The notes: generated by a model from the sequence alone, not told the origin. Positions 1 to 6,266 are shown, counted from the first letter of the stretch. The stretch is 9,305 nucleotides of DNA from Clostridia bacterium (GCA_017620795.1 JAGAUM010000245.1:1-9305), one strand, 5' to 3'. Translations and numbers: made by a program.

Positions 1-466
1 CATAATTCCACATGTTCTCAATGCAGATTTTAACCCCAGCCTCTTTCGCATAAGGCTCTAACCGCTTGTAGAAGTTGATGCCATACTCGCGGTTTTCTTC
101 TTTTAAGCGGTCATATTTCCGCTCGGGGAAGACGGGGGGATGGACAATGACATATTTCGATCCCAGCTTTCCACTTGCCAAAACTGCCTTGGCAATGGTT
201 TGGAAAATCTCTTCGTTTTCTTCGTCACTCTTTTCCTCTACATAAGAGGGATAGGGGGCGTGGGTTTGGGCAATCTCCAGCTCAATTTCCTTGGCATAGT
301 TGCCGATTTTCTCAAAAAATGCTAAATAATCGGGACGGGCAAGCGCCTCTTGCGCTTCACCAAAAATCTGAAAGTCCACGCCGTCAAAGCCTGCGTCTTT
401 CAGCATCTTCAGCGATTCTTCAATGGAATAAACCTTTCTTTGGGCATTGGTTAAACTGATTTTCAT
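1..466 (-). CDS. Sugar phosphate isomerase/epimerase-like TIM-barrel protein (partial, C-terminus off the window)
   Basis: The first 155 residues are visible; the reading frame stays open through base 1, so the C-terminal part is missing. The N-terminus MKISLTNAQRKVYSIEESLK, followed by the GFDGVDFQIF strand, has the beta-alpha pattern of the AP endonuclease 2 / xylose isomerase-like TIM-barrel family (sugar phosphate isomerases/epimerases). Candidate metal or active-site residues are His69 (QTHAPY), His109 (VIVHPP) and Glu150 in the strand KICIENMW, which matches the first catalytic glutamate strand of this family. Members use a divalent metal to isomerise or epimerise sugars or inositols in the cytoplasm; the substrate cannot be read from this fragment. 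The ATG at 466-464 is preceded by GAGGTGAT at a normal distance and by a good promoter. It is transcribed divergently from the yycH-type operon. Family call is fairly secure, specific function unknown. Confidence 0.8.
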   Translation of the reverse strand, partial: MKISLTNAQRKVYSIEESLKMLKDAGFDGVDFQIFGEAQEALARPDYLAFFEKIGNYAKEIELEIAQTHAPYPSYVEEKSDEENEEIFQTIAKAVLASGKLGSKYVIVHPPVFPERKYDRLKEENREYGINFYKRLEPYAKEAGVKICIENMWNY

Positions 467-484
467 TTCAATCACCTCTGTTTC

Positions 485-512
485 AGTATATCATTTTTCC
501 CGATTTTGTCAA
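485..512 (-). promoter_or_regulatory. Sigma-A promoter for the left-edge isomerase-like gene
   Basis: On the minus strand a perfect -35 TTGACA (512-507) is followed after 16 bp by TATACT (490-485), with an upstream TG at the extended -10 position. The expected transcription start near 478 leaves a leader of only about 12 nt, just enough to contain the ribosome binding site. This is read directly from the sequence; the start itself is inferred. Confidence 0.75.
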
Positions 513-546
513 TGATTTTCGCGCCGTGAAAGCGGGATTTTCGATT

Positions 547-585
547 TGTCAAGTACTTTTAACTGCGTTGTAATACAGTTGTAAC
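547..585 (+). promoter_or_regulatory. Tandem 11-bp-spaced response-regulator box (WalR-like)
   Basis: Four hexamers recur with exact 11-bp spacing: TGTCAA (547-552), TTTAAC (558-563), TGTAAT (569-574) and TGTAAC (580-585). The last two match the published WalR/YycF consensus TGTWAH-N5-TGTWAH at every position; the first two each miss one base. Direct repeats one helical turn apart are typical of PhoB/OmpR-family response regulators, so PhoP or another member is an alternative. The array ends 10 bp before the TATAAT box and covers the place of the -35 element, where no good -35 is visible, which suits an activator-dependent promoter. The downstream yycH/yycI-like genes favour WalR. Binding is inferred. 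Confidence 0.6.
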
Positions 586-595
586 ATTGATTCGC

Positions 596-601
596 TATAA
601 T
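596..601 (+). promoter_or_regulatory. -10 element of the promoter for the secreted-protein/yycH operon
   Basis: A perfect TATAAT lies 32 bp upstream of the ATG at 634. At 16-18 bp spacing the -35 candidates are poor (AATACA, 572-577, is the best), and the repeated hexamer array occupies that place. The transcription start is expected near 608, giving a leader of about 26 nt that contains AAGGAG (621-626). Confidence 0.65.
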
Positions 602-633
602 AGAATTGAATAAGAGTCGAAAGGAGTGTTTAT

Positions 634-1086
634 ATGCGCAAATTGTCGTTGCTTTTGGCAATCGTTTTGCTGGTTGGTATGCTTTTTAGCCTGCCTGTGT
701 TTGCTGCGCCTGAAACACTTCCTGCCAACACTCTACCCATGGCAAACACCATCTTTACCGTGACCAACCCCAACGCACAAACGGCGTCCACTTCCGATGC
801 TTATTATACCATTACCGGCTATGGCACTCAAGGTGTCAAGCTGACCTTCTATTCGCTGACCACCTTTGGTGGCTATCAGCAGATTAAGCAAAACGGCATT
901 CCTGTAACTTGGACCATCGGCGCGTCTCGTCTGTTTGCGCAGCGGATTCCCCTGTTAGGCGGTCGCAACGCCATTATGGTTGTTGCAGAGAAGGACGGGC
1001 AGGTTGTACAGATGAATGCACTGCAGATTACCAAAATCGTTCAAAGCACTACGAGCCGTTTTTTAGGCTTTAGCTTGTTTCGGTAA
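634..1086 (+). CDS. Small secreted protein, possible Ig-like beta-sandwich, function unknown
   Basis: This 150-residue protein has a classic Sec signal peptide: Arg2-Lys3, a hydrophobic core from about 4 to 20, and a PVFAA processing region that predicts cleavage after Ala24. I do not recognise the family with confidence. Residues 41-136 alternate beta-strand-like stretches (YYTITGYGTQGVKLTFYS; then ASRLFAQRIPLLGGRNAIMVVAE), the pattern of small extracellular Ig-like or glucodextranase-B-like modules, where a strand with Gly-x-x-Val precedes a 'phi-x-L-x-x-G-x-N-x-I' strand pair. No cysteine, catalytic motif, lipobox or cell-wall sorting signal is visible. The ATG follows AAGGAG by 7 nt. It leads the operon, ends 25 bp before the yycH-like gene with no terminator between, and sits under the WalR-like box, so a cell-envelope role is inferred from context only. 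Confidence 0.8.
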   Translation: MRKLSLLLAIVLLVGMLFSLPVFAAPETLPANTLPMANTIFTVTNPNAQTASTSDAYYTITGYGTQGVKLTFYSLTTFGGYQQIKQNGIPVTWTIGASRLFAQRIPLLGGRNAIMVVAEKDGQVVQMNALQITKIVQSTTSRFLGFSLFR

Positions 1087-1111
1087 ATAGGAAGGAAATA
1101 GGAGAGGGAAA

Positions 1112-2461
1112 ATGGGCAGAGGCCGCGTAAAAACAATCTTATTGACATTACTGGTCATTTGCAGTTTTCTTTTTGCGGCACAAAACTGGTTTGGTGAAGG
1201 GCTATGGCCTCAAGGTCATACGCCTTTTGTCGGAACCGGTTTTTTTTCGTTTATCGGAAATTTATTTGACGGTGGGAATGAGCAAGTCCCCCTGTCAGCC
1301 TACCAGACCCTGACTGACCCAGAGTGGATTGTCGCCAATCGTCAGGGTAGCCAAAAAGAGCTTTATAATACCGCTGACCCCTCTTATGCCGAGTTAAACG
1401 GCTTGGGAAAAGAAATGCTTTCCGCCCTGTTTACAGGGATTCGCACCGCTGCACCCTTGGACGATGGTGTAGAGGACTACCGCTCCATGCTGCGCACCCA
1501 GTCCTTGTGCCTCCATTATCGCACGCCCATGCCCGTTTCCTTGCTTTGTCGGGTCCTTTCACTGCCCGATGCCGCCTTGGATAATATTCAGGTGGTGGAA
1601 GAATTACTCTTTTTGCCCAGTGAAAGCTCCGCAAACGCTTGCACTCTGGCAGTGCTGGACGCCAAAAACGGCAACGCCATGACCTTTGATTTCCCCTTTG
1701 CGCCCGACCGCTTAAAAGGCGCGATTGAGCGAAACACCCATGCCGACTCCTACCTGACCTATGCCTTTGAAATCAATCTGGGTCAGGAGGAAACAACCGT
1801 CCCGTTGGCGCCTACCACCGCCATTTCCTTAGAGCCTATCGAGACCCCGATTCTTTCGGCTTCGTCTGTTACAGGTTCTTTGGGAGACGCAGTGCTGCCC
1901 CTGTTTGGCTATAACCCCCACACCCCCAAACGCTATACCGAGGCGGATGACAGTCAGGTTTTCTTAGATCGCAAGAGCCAGCTTCGACTGGGAAGTGACG
2001 GTGTCATTTCTTTTGAAAGTGACAGTGACATCCAAGGCTTAGAACTGACCGAAAGCATCGAAACCCACGCCCTTTTGCAGGCGCTTTTAAACCTTGCCGA
2101 AAGCATTGACCACGCCGCATTCGGCGGAAATAACGAAGCGCAACTGGTCATTACTTCTGATTTGACTGACTTGAGCACCGTGACTATGGACTACGTTTGC
2201 GCAGGCCGCCCCATTCGGATGGGCGAAGGCTCGGCAGTAGAAGCAAAGCTGGTGGCAGGCAGATTGGTTTCGTACCGTCAACAGCTCCGCAACTATCAGA
2301 CAACGGCAGAATATGCTTCTGCTCCTGCGGTGCTAAACGCCATTGACACCCTGCTGGAAAACACCACATCCGCCCAGATGACCAAGCCCATCAGCCTCCG
2401 TTTGGTCTATCGTGACACCAAGGATCAAACCAACCTCGTTGCTTTGTGGGAGGTGCAATAA
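1112..2461 (+). CDS. yycH: YycH-like (WalH-like) membrane-anchored regulator
   Basis: A 449-residue protein with a short basic N-terminus (GRGRVK), one membrane segment at about residues 7-24, and a large extracytoplasmic remainder without enzyme motifs. Length and topology agree with YycH of Bacillus (about 450 residues, one N-terminal helix). The stretch LCLHYRTPMPVSLLCRVLSL (133-152) resembles the strand-helix of YycH N-terminal domains. The strongest support is the next gene, which begins like YycI. In Bacillus and relatives YycH and YycI interact through their membrane helices with the sensor kinase WalK and tune its output on cell-wall genes; in this organism that is inference. The ATG follows GGAGAGGG (1101-1108). 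The stop overlaps the next start as TAATG. Sequence similarity in this family is low, so a profile search should confirm it. Confidence 0.7.
   Translation: MGRGRVKTILLTLLVICSFLFAAQNWFGEGLWPQGHTPFVGTGFFSFIGNLFDGGNEQVPLSAYQTLTDPEWIVANRQGSQKELYNTADPSYAELNGLGKEMLSALFTGIRTAAPLDDGVEDYRSMLRTQSLCLHYRTPMPVSLLCRVLSLPDAALDNIQVVEELLFLPSESSANACTLAVLDAKNGNAMTFDFPFAPDRLKGAIERNTHADSYLTYAFEINLGQEETTVPLAPTTAISLEPIETPILSASSVTGSLGDAVLPLFGYNPHTPKRYTEADDSQVFLDRKSQLRLGSDGVISFESDSDIQGLELTESIETHALLQALLNLAESIDHAAFGGNNEAQLVITSDLTDLSTVTMDYVCAGRPIRMGEGSAVEAKLVAGRLVSYRQQLRNYQTTAEYASAPAVLNAIDTLLENTTSAQMTKPISLRLVYRDTKDQTNLVALWEVQ
2449..2455 (+). promoter_or_regulatory. Ribosome binding site fixing the yycI start
   Basis: GGAGGTG lies 5 nt before the ATG at 2461. 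An in-frame GTG at 2446 would extend the protein by five residues, but it would lie upstream of or inside this site, and YycI proteins start directly with the 'M-x-W-S/N-K-x-K-T' sequence. The ATG at 2461 is therefore preferred. Confidence 0.8.
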
Positions 2462-3207
2462 TGCTCTGGTCCAAAGTAAAAACAGTTTTTATTATTGCCT
2501 TTTTGATTTTAGACATTGCCTTTCTCGTCCTTATGGGCATCACCTCCGCGGGGAGCGGCCTTTCGGCAGACGAGCTGTCCGAAATCGTAACCCTTTGCGG
2601 GCGCTATGGTATCACCCTTCCTTCGGAGCTGGTTCCTGTGGACGCCATCCGATTGCCCTTGTTGGAGGCACGCTTCATGACGGCGGAGGACCTGCCCGAA
2701 CCCTTGCGTGAACGGTTTTCTTTTGACGGAACAGGCGCCTTTACCTATCAGGCTAAAGCTCCTTTAAAGGAAGAGAAAAAGCCCGTGCGTCTGATTTTCG
2801 ATACCTTAAAAGAATGGGGAATCGACCCTGCTACCGCGGCAGTGACCGTCAACGGAACCACCGCAGGGCAGGCGCGGTTTTCCTACCAGAACCGCCCCAT
2901 GTTTGACTGCACCATTGACTTCGTCCTCTCCGACGGCGCGATTGTTTCGGCAGAAGGGCGCTGGCTCTGGGACGTTACGGTCACCCAAGGGGCAGAGACC
3001 ATTGCAGACGCCCCCACCGTTCTTTCTGAGCTGATTGAAGAAGATGCCCTTTGTCATCGGGAGTTATCGGTGCAGGATATTACCGTTGGCTACTTTCCTG
3101 AAAGCGTGGGCGAAGGCATTGTTCACAAGATTTTCCCCATCACCCCTGCTTATCGCATCACTCTGTCCGACGGCACCGTACGAACCTATCCTGCTTTCAA
3201 CGATTAA
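2461..3207 (+). CDS. yycI: YycI-like (WalI-like) membrane-anchored regulator
   Basis: A 248-residue protein whose N-terminus, MLWSKVKTVFIIAFLILD, is the recognisable YycI start: Trp-Ser-Lys-x-Lys-Thr followed at once by a membrane helix (about 8-26). The rest is extracytoplasmic, with a central GIDPATAAVTVNGTTAG region and a C-terminal FPITPAYRITLSDGTV segment like the Pro-x-(Tyr/Trp)-Arg-Ile strand that ends YycH/YycI domains. In Bacillus, YycI pairs with YycH to modulate the WalK kinase. The length is slightly below the roughly 280 residues of Bacillus YycI. It overlaps the yycH stop by 1 nt, so translation is probably coupled. A separate promoter follows before murA, with no terminator visible between them. 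Confidence 0.78.
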   Translation: MLWSKVKTVFIIAFLILDIAFLVLMGITSAGSGLSADELSEIVTLCGRYGITLPSELVPVDAIRLPLLEARFMTAEDLPEPLRERFSFDGTGAFTYQAKAPLKEEKKPVRLIFDTLKEWGIDPATAAVTVNGTTAGQARFSYQNRPMFDCTIDFVLSDGAIVSAEGRWLWDVTVTQGAETIADAPTVLSELIEEDALCHRELSVQDITVGYFPESVGEGIVHKIFPITPAYRITLSDGTVRTYPAFND

Positions 3208-3210
3208 GGA

Positions 3211-3239
3211 TTGATTTTTTACCAAAAGAGTGGTATAAT
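3211..3239 (+). promoter_or_regulatory. Sigma-A promoter for murA
   Basis: TTGATT (3211-3216) is separated by 17 bp from TATAAT (3234-3239), which also carries a TG at the extended -10 position (TGGTATAAT, 3231-3239). It begins 4 bp after the yycI stop. The start near 3246 gives a leader of about 54 nt ending in the murA ribosome binding site GGAGGT (3290-3295). murA and the genes after it can therefore be expressed independently of the upstream operon promoter. Confidence 0.82.
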
Positions 3240-3299
3240 CATTAGAAGCAGAGATACTATGATTGAAACGGAATCCTATTTGAACATACGGAGGTCCTT

Positions 3300-4568
3300 A
3301 TGGACGAACTTGTCATTCATGGCGGAACCCCTTTAATGGGCGAAGTTACCGTTAGCGGCAGTAAAAACGCAGTGGTTGCAATCATCCCCGCGGCAGTACT
3401 GGTGGACGGTGTCTGCCGCATCGAAAACGTTCCCAACATCAGCGACGTAGCAGTCATTACCGAGCTTCTGACCCGCTTGGGCGCTGTTTGCACACGCTTG
3501 GACGACGGCTCTTTGGAGATTGATTCCCGCAAGGTCAACAAGTACAATCCCCCTCATGAGCTGGTTAAGAAGATGCGTGCGTCTTATTACTTAATCGGCG
3601 CTCTTTTGGGCCGATTCAATAATGCACAGGTCTGCATGCCCGGTGGTTGTAACTTCGGCCACCGTCCTATTGATTTGCACATCAAAGGCTTTGAGGCAGT
3701 GGGTGCAACGGTTGACGAAGTGGGCGAGGTCATTACTGCCTATACCGACGAGTTAAAGGGCGGTTCCATTTATCTGGACTTTGCCAGCGTCGGCGCGACC
3801 ATCAACATCATGTTGGCGACAGTTCGTGCCAATGGCGTGACTACCATCGAAAATGCCGCAAAAGAACCCCACATCGTTGACGTGGCGAACTTCTTAAACG
3901 CCATGGGCGCCAACATCAAGGGCGCTGGTACCGATACCATTAAAATCATCGGTGTTGACCGCTTGGGCGGTGGCACCTATTCCATTATCCCCGACCAGAT
4001 TGAAGCAGGCACTTTTATGATTGCCGCTGCCGCAACCCGCGGCGATGTACTGGTCAAGAATGTCATTCCCCGTCACATGGAAACCCTGACCGCTAAGCTG
4101 ACCGAGATGGGCGTCACCGTTGAGGAGTTTGACGATAGCATCCGTGTCTATGCTCCGACCCGTCCCACCCGTGCACGGGTCAAGACCATGCCTTACCCTG
4201 GTTTCCCCACCGACCTTCAGGCGTTGATGGTTGCTTTGATGGCGTTGGCAGAGGGCATCAGCAGTATGACCGAGACGGTCTATGACAACCGCTTCCAATA
4301 TGTGGATGAACTGCGTCGTATGGGCGCGGATATCAACGTGGACGGACGCACTGCCATGATTCGCGGTGTGCCGAAGTTGGTCGGTGCCAATGTCACCAGT
4401 ATGGACTTGCGCGCAGGTGCGGCAGTGCTGGTAGCAGGCCTTGCCGCCGAAGGCAAGACGGTCATTAACACCATGGCACATATCGACCGTGGCTATGACA
4501 ATATTATTGAGAAAATGACCGCTTTGGGCGCCAGCTTGGAGCGGGTATCCATTGCGGAGAAAGTATGA
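3300..4568 (+). CDS. murA: UDP-N-acetylglucosamine 1-carboxyvinyltransferase (MurA)
   Basis: This cytoplasmic enzyme transfers enolpyruvate from phosphoenolpyruvate to UDP-GlcNAc, the first committed step of peptidoglycan synthesis. The 422-residue length is the full family length. Diagnostic residues are all present: Lys22-Asn23 in SGSKNA; the loop PGGCNFGHRPIDLH with the catalytic Cys117 (Cys115 in E. coli) and Arg122 (Arg120); Asp305 in PGFPTDLQA; Arg371 in MDLRAGAA; Arg397 in IDRGYD. Because the loop residue is Cys rather than Asp, the enzyme should be of the fosfomycin-sensitive type (inference). The ATG at 3300 follows GGAGGT by 4 nt. Its stop overlaps the next start as ATGA. Many Bacillota carry two MurA paralogues; this window cannot show whether this is MurAA-like or MurAB-like. 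Confidence 0.97.
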   Translation: MDELVIHGGTPLMGEVTVSGSKNAVVAIIPAAVLVDGVCRIENVPNISDVAVITELLTRLGAVCTRLDDGSLEIDSRKVNKYNPPHELVKKMRASYYLIGALLGRFNNAQVCMPGGCNFGHRPIDLHIKGFEAVGATVDEVGEVITAYTDELKGGSIYLDFASVGATINIMLATVRANGVTTIENAAKEPHIVDVANFLNAMGANIKGAGTDTIKIIGVDRLGGGTYSIIPDQIEAGTFMIAAAATRGDVLVKNVIPRHMETLTAKLTEMGVTVEEFDDSIRVYAPTRPTRARVKTMPYPGFPTDLQALMVALMALAEGISSMTETVYDNRFQYVDELRRMGADINVDGRTAMIRGVPKLVGANVTSMDLRAGAAVLVAGLAAEGKTVINTMAHIDRGYDNIIEKMTALGASLERVSIAEKV

Positions 4569-5350
4569 GCATCCAGTTATCCCCTTTGTTCAGCGGCAGC
4601 AGCGGCAACGCCGTCTACCTGTCCGACGGAACGACTTCTATCCTGATTGACGGCGGCGTCAGCGCCAAGCGAATCGTCCACGCTCTTACGAAGCTGGGCG
4701 TCGCCCCTGATTCCCTTTCCGCCATCTTGGTTACACATGAACATCGTGATCACACTTATGGCATCGGCCCTTTGGCCCGTGCCTTTTCCTTGCCCATTTA
4801 TGCCACCCGTGGCACTTGGTGTGGCATGCAAAACATGGTGGGCGACCTGAAAAAAGAGCAACGTTATGCCCTTTCCCCCAACCAACGCTTTAAAATCGGC
4901 ACCTTAAATCTCTGTGCCGTTCCCATTCCCCATGACGCCAATGAGCCGGTCTGCTACACCGTTTTTGCGGACAACCACAAGGTGTCACTGGCAACGGACA
5001 TGGGACATATTGAGCCTGGGGTGGTGGAAGCCCTGTCGGGCTCGAACCTTGTGCTGTTGGAAGCCAACCATGATTTGAAGATGCTGGAAGAAGGCTCCTA
5101 CCCCGTCTACTTAAAACGTCGCATCGCAGGGGCAAACGGGCACCTGTCCAATGACTCTGCCGCAACGGTTGCCTGTATGCTGGCAGAGCGGGGTACCAAG
5201 GAATTCCTGCTCGCTCATCTGAGCTTGGAGAATAACGAACCAAAGGTGGCAAAAGCCGCCGTGGAAAATGCATTGAGGGCGTCCGGCTTTAAAGCTTGTG
5301 TTGCTGTTGCGGCACGGGAGGAGGACGGACGGCTCTTTAAGGTGGAGTAA
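4565..5350 (+). CDS. yycJ: MBL-fold metallohydrolase, YycJ/WalJ/VicX family
   Basis: A 261-residue soluble metallo-beta-lactamase-fold protein. The N-terminus with SPLFSGSSGNAVYL and ILIDGGVSAKRI is typical of YycJ/WalJ. The metal-binding set is complete: His58-x-His60-x-Asp62-His63 (THEHRDH), His123 (IPHDA), Asp145 (LATDMGH) and His218 (LAHLS), enough for a dinuclear site. The segment NGHLSN (191-196) is another family hallmark. WalJ proteins are described as exonuclease-like members of the family and are linked to coordinating division and replication in Bacillus and the Wal/Vic pathway in streptococci; the exact substrate remains open. The start overlaps the murA stop by 4 nt (ATGA) and the stop lies 1 nt before rlmH. 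Standing beside yycHI and rlmH supports the family call. Confidence 0.92.
   Translation: MSIQLSPLFSGSSGNAVYLSDGTTSILIDGGVSAKRIVHALTKLGVAPDSLSAILVTHEHRDHTYGIGPLARAFSLPIYATRGTWCGMQNMVGDLKKEQRYALSPNQRFKIGTLNLCAVPIPHDANEPVCYTVFADNHKVSLATDMGHIEPGVVEALSGSNLVLLEANHDLKMLEEGSYPVYLKRRIAGANGHLSNDSAATVACMLAERGTKEFLLAHLSLENNEPKVAKAAVENALRASGFKACVAVAAREEDGRLFKVE
5339..5347 (+). promoter_or_regulatory. Ribosome binding site fixing the rlmH start
   Basis: AAGGTGGAG ends 4 nt before the ATG at 5352. The frame is open further upstream, to a possible start at 5298 inside yycJ, but that would add 18 residues absent from RlmH proteins. MRQIRILAVGNLKEGYW is the normal RlmH N-terminus. Confidence 0.8.
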
Positions 5351-5351
5351 A

Positions 5352-5810
5352 ATGCGACAGATTCGGATTTTAGCAGTTGGAAACTTAAAAGAGGGTTACT
5401 GGCGGGATGCCGCGGCAGAGTACCAAAAACGGCTCAGCCGTTTTTGTCAGCTGACCGTGCAGGAAATTGCCGAGGAATCCAACCCCGAACAGTCTTTGAA
5501 AAAAGAAGGGGAGCGGATTTTAGCCGCCCTTCACCCTGATTCGTTGGTTTATGCCTTGTGTATCGAGGGCAAGGCTCAGGACTCGGTAGCCTTTTCCGAA
5601 ACGGTTGCCGACGCCATGGCAACAGGCAAGCGGGAGCTGGTTTTTGTCATCGGCGGAAGTGAAGGCTTGTCCGACGCGGTCAAAGCCCGTGCGGACCGCA
5701 AAATCAGCTTTTCGCCCATGACCTTGCCCCACCAGCTGGCTCGGATTATTCTGTTGGAGCAACTGTTCCGTGGCTTTAAAATTCAAGCAGGGGAGAGATA
5801 TCACAAATGA
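5352..5810 (+). CDS. rlmH: 23S rRNA (pseudouridine1915-N3)-methyltransferase RlmH
   Basis: RlmH is a small SPOUT-class enzyme that uses S-adenosylmethionine to methylate N3 of pseudouridine 1915 in helix 69 of 23S rRNA on the assembled 70S ribosome, acting as a dimer. The 152 residues are close to the usual 155-160. Visible hallmarks are the N-terminal IRILAVGNLKEGYW strand-turn, the cofactor-knot motif IGGSEGLSD (100-108), the knot segment SFSPMTLPHQLARI (119-132), LLEQLFRGFKI (134-144) and the invariant C-terminal YHK. It starts 1 nt after yycJ and overlaps the GNAT gene by 4 nt. Bacillus also keeps rlmH (yydA) near the wal genes, so the linkage looks conserved. The gene contains a terminator-like palindrome at 5424-5446, annotated separately. 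Confidence 0.95.
   Translation: MRQIRILAVGNLKEGYWRDAAAEYQKRLSRFCQLTVQEIAEESNPEQSLKKEGERILAALHPDSLVYALCIEGKAQDSVAFSETVADAMATGKRELVFVIGGSEGLSDAVKARADRKISFSPMTLPHQLARIILLEQLFRGFKIQAGERYHK
5424..5446 (+). repeat. Perfect inverted repeat with U-tract inside rlmH
   Basis: CAAAAACGGC (5424-5433) and GCCGTTTTTG (5437-5446) are perfect reverse complements around a 3-nt loop TCA. As RNA this folds into a hairpin whose GC part is followed by five U residues, the form of an intrinsic terminator, and because it is symmetric the same holds on the other strand. It lies within codons 25-32 of rlmH, so it also encodes conserved-type residues (QKRLSRF). Whether it pauses or ends transcription when translation is slow is unknown. 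Confidence 0.7.
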
Positions 5811-6244
5811 CCATCCGTAAACTGACCCCGTCTGACCGTGCAACCTATCTGGATTTTGTGCACCGGTTTTATCATAGTGAGGCGGTCTTGCACCCCGTCC
5901 CCGACACCCATTTCGAAGCGACCTTTTCGGAGCTGATGGCGTCCGACACCTATGCCGAGTGCTTCTTCTTTGAGGAGGAGGGAAAGCCTGTGGGCTATGC
6001 CCTGCTTGCCAAAACCTTTTCCCAGGAAGCAGGAGGCTTGACTCTCTGGATTGAAGAGTTATTCGTCCTGCCCGAGTATCGCTCCTGTGGTTTTGGCAGT
6101 CAGTTCTTTGCCTTTTTAGAGGAGACTTACCCCCACGCCAAGCGCCTGCGGTTAGAGGTGGAGGAGGAGAACACCCGTGCCCGTGCCCTGTACGAGCGAA
6201 AGGGCTTTGAGCCATTACCCTATTTACAACTGATGAAAGAATAA
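5807..6244 (+). CDS. GNAT-family N-acetyltransferase
   Basis: A 145-residue single-domain Gcn5-related acetyltransferase that should transfer acetyl from acetyl-CoA to an amine; the substrate is unknown. The acetyl-CoA pyrophosphate loop is clear: ELFVLPEYRSCGFGSQFF (84-101) with the canonical Arg92-x-x-Gly95-x-Gly97. The following RLEVEEENTRARALYERKGF (115-134) is the usual motif B with Asn122, the helix and Tyr129. The N-terminal MTIRKLTPSD strand is normal for the fold. It is the last gene of the operon, overlapping the rlmH stop by 4 nt (ATGA), so it is probably translationally coupled. Its position beside a ribosome-modifying gene could hint at a RimI-like protein target, but the sequence gives no direct support for that. 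Confidence 0.9.
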   Translation: MTIRKLTPSDRATYLDFVHRFYHSEAVLHPVPDTHFEATFSELMASDTYAECFFFEEEGKPVGYALLAKTFSQEAGGLTLWIEELFVLPEYRSCGFGSQFFAFLEETYPHAKRLRLEVEEENTRARALYERKGFEPLPYLQLMKE

Positions 6245-6266
6245 AGCCCTTTTACAGGGCTTTTTT
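6243..6266 (+). terminator. Intrinsic terminator of the yycH-to-GNAT operon
   Basis: An 8-bp stem AAAGCCCT (6243-6250) / AGGGCTTT (6256-6263) with a 5-nt loop is followed by further T residues, six in a row from 6261 to 6266. The stem begins inside the TAA stop codon of the acetyltransferase gene, so it closes the operon immediately. Confidence 0.88.

Noticed and set aside
140..459. Short plus-strand frames at the left edge
   Set aside because: The minus strand encodes a coherent TIM-barrel protein with motifs, a promoter and a ribosome binding site; the plus frames are antisense to it.
3237..3264. AATCAT / ATGATT inverted repeat in the murA leader
   Set aside because: Six AT-rich pairs with a 16-nt loop is weak and overlaps the promoter; not enough for an attenuator or operator call.
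3259..3336. A 25-codon upstream reading frame that overlaps the murA start in another frame
   Set aside because: It has an ATG and a stop, but no convincing ribosome binding site, and its position over the murA start is easily due to chance.
3894..4481. A 195-codon open frame antisense to murA
   Set aside because: It lies wholly within a well-conserved enzyme gene, shows no family motif and has no ribosome binding site evidence; it is a shadow of murA codon usage.
5520..6215. A 231-codon antisense frame across rlmH and the acetyltransferase gene
   Set aside because: It covers two securely identified genes on the other strand, and its composition (rich in Arg, Pro, Gly, Ser) is that of a shadow frame.
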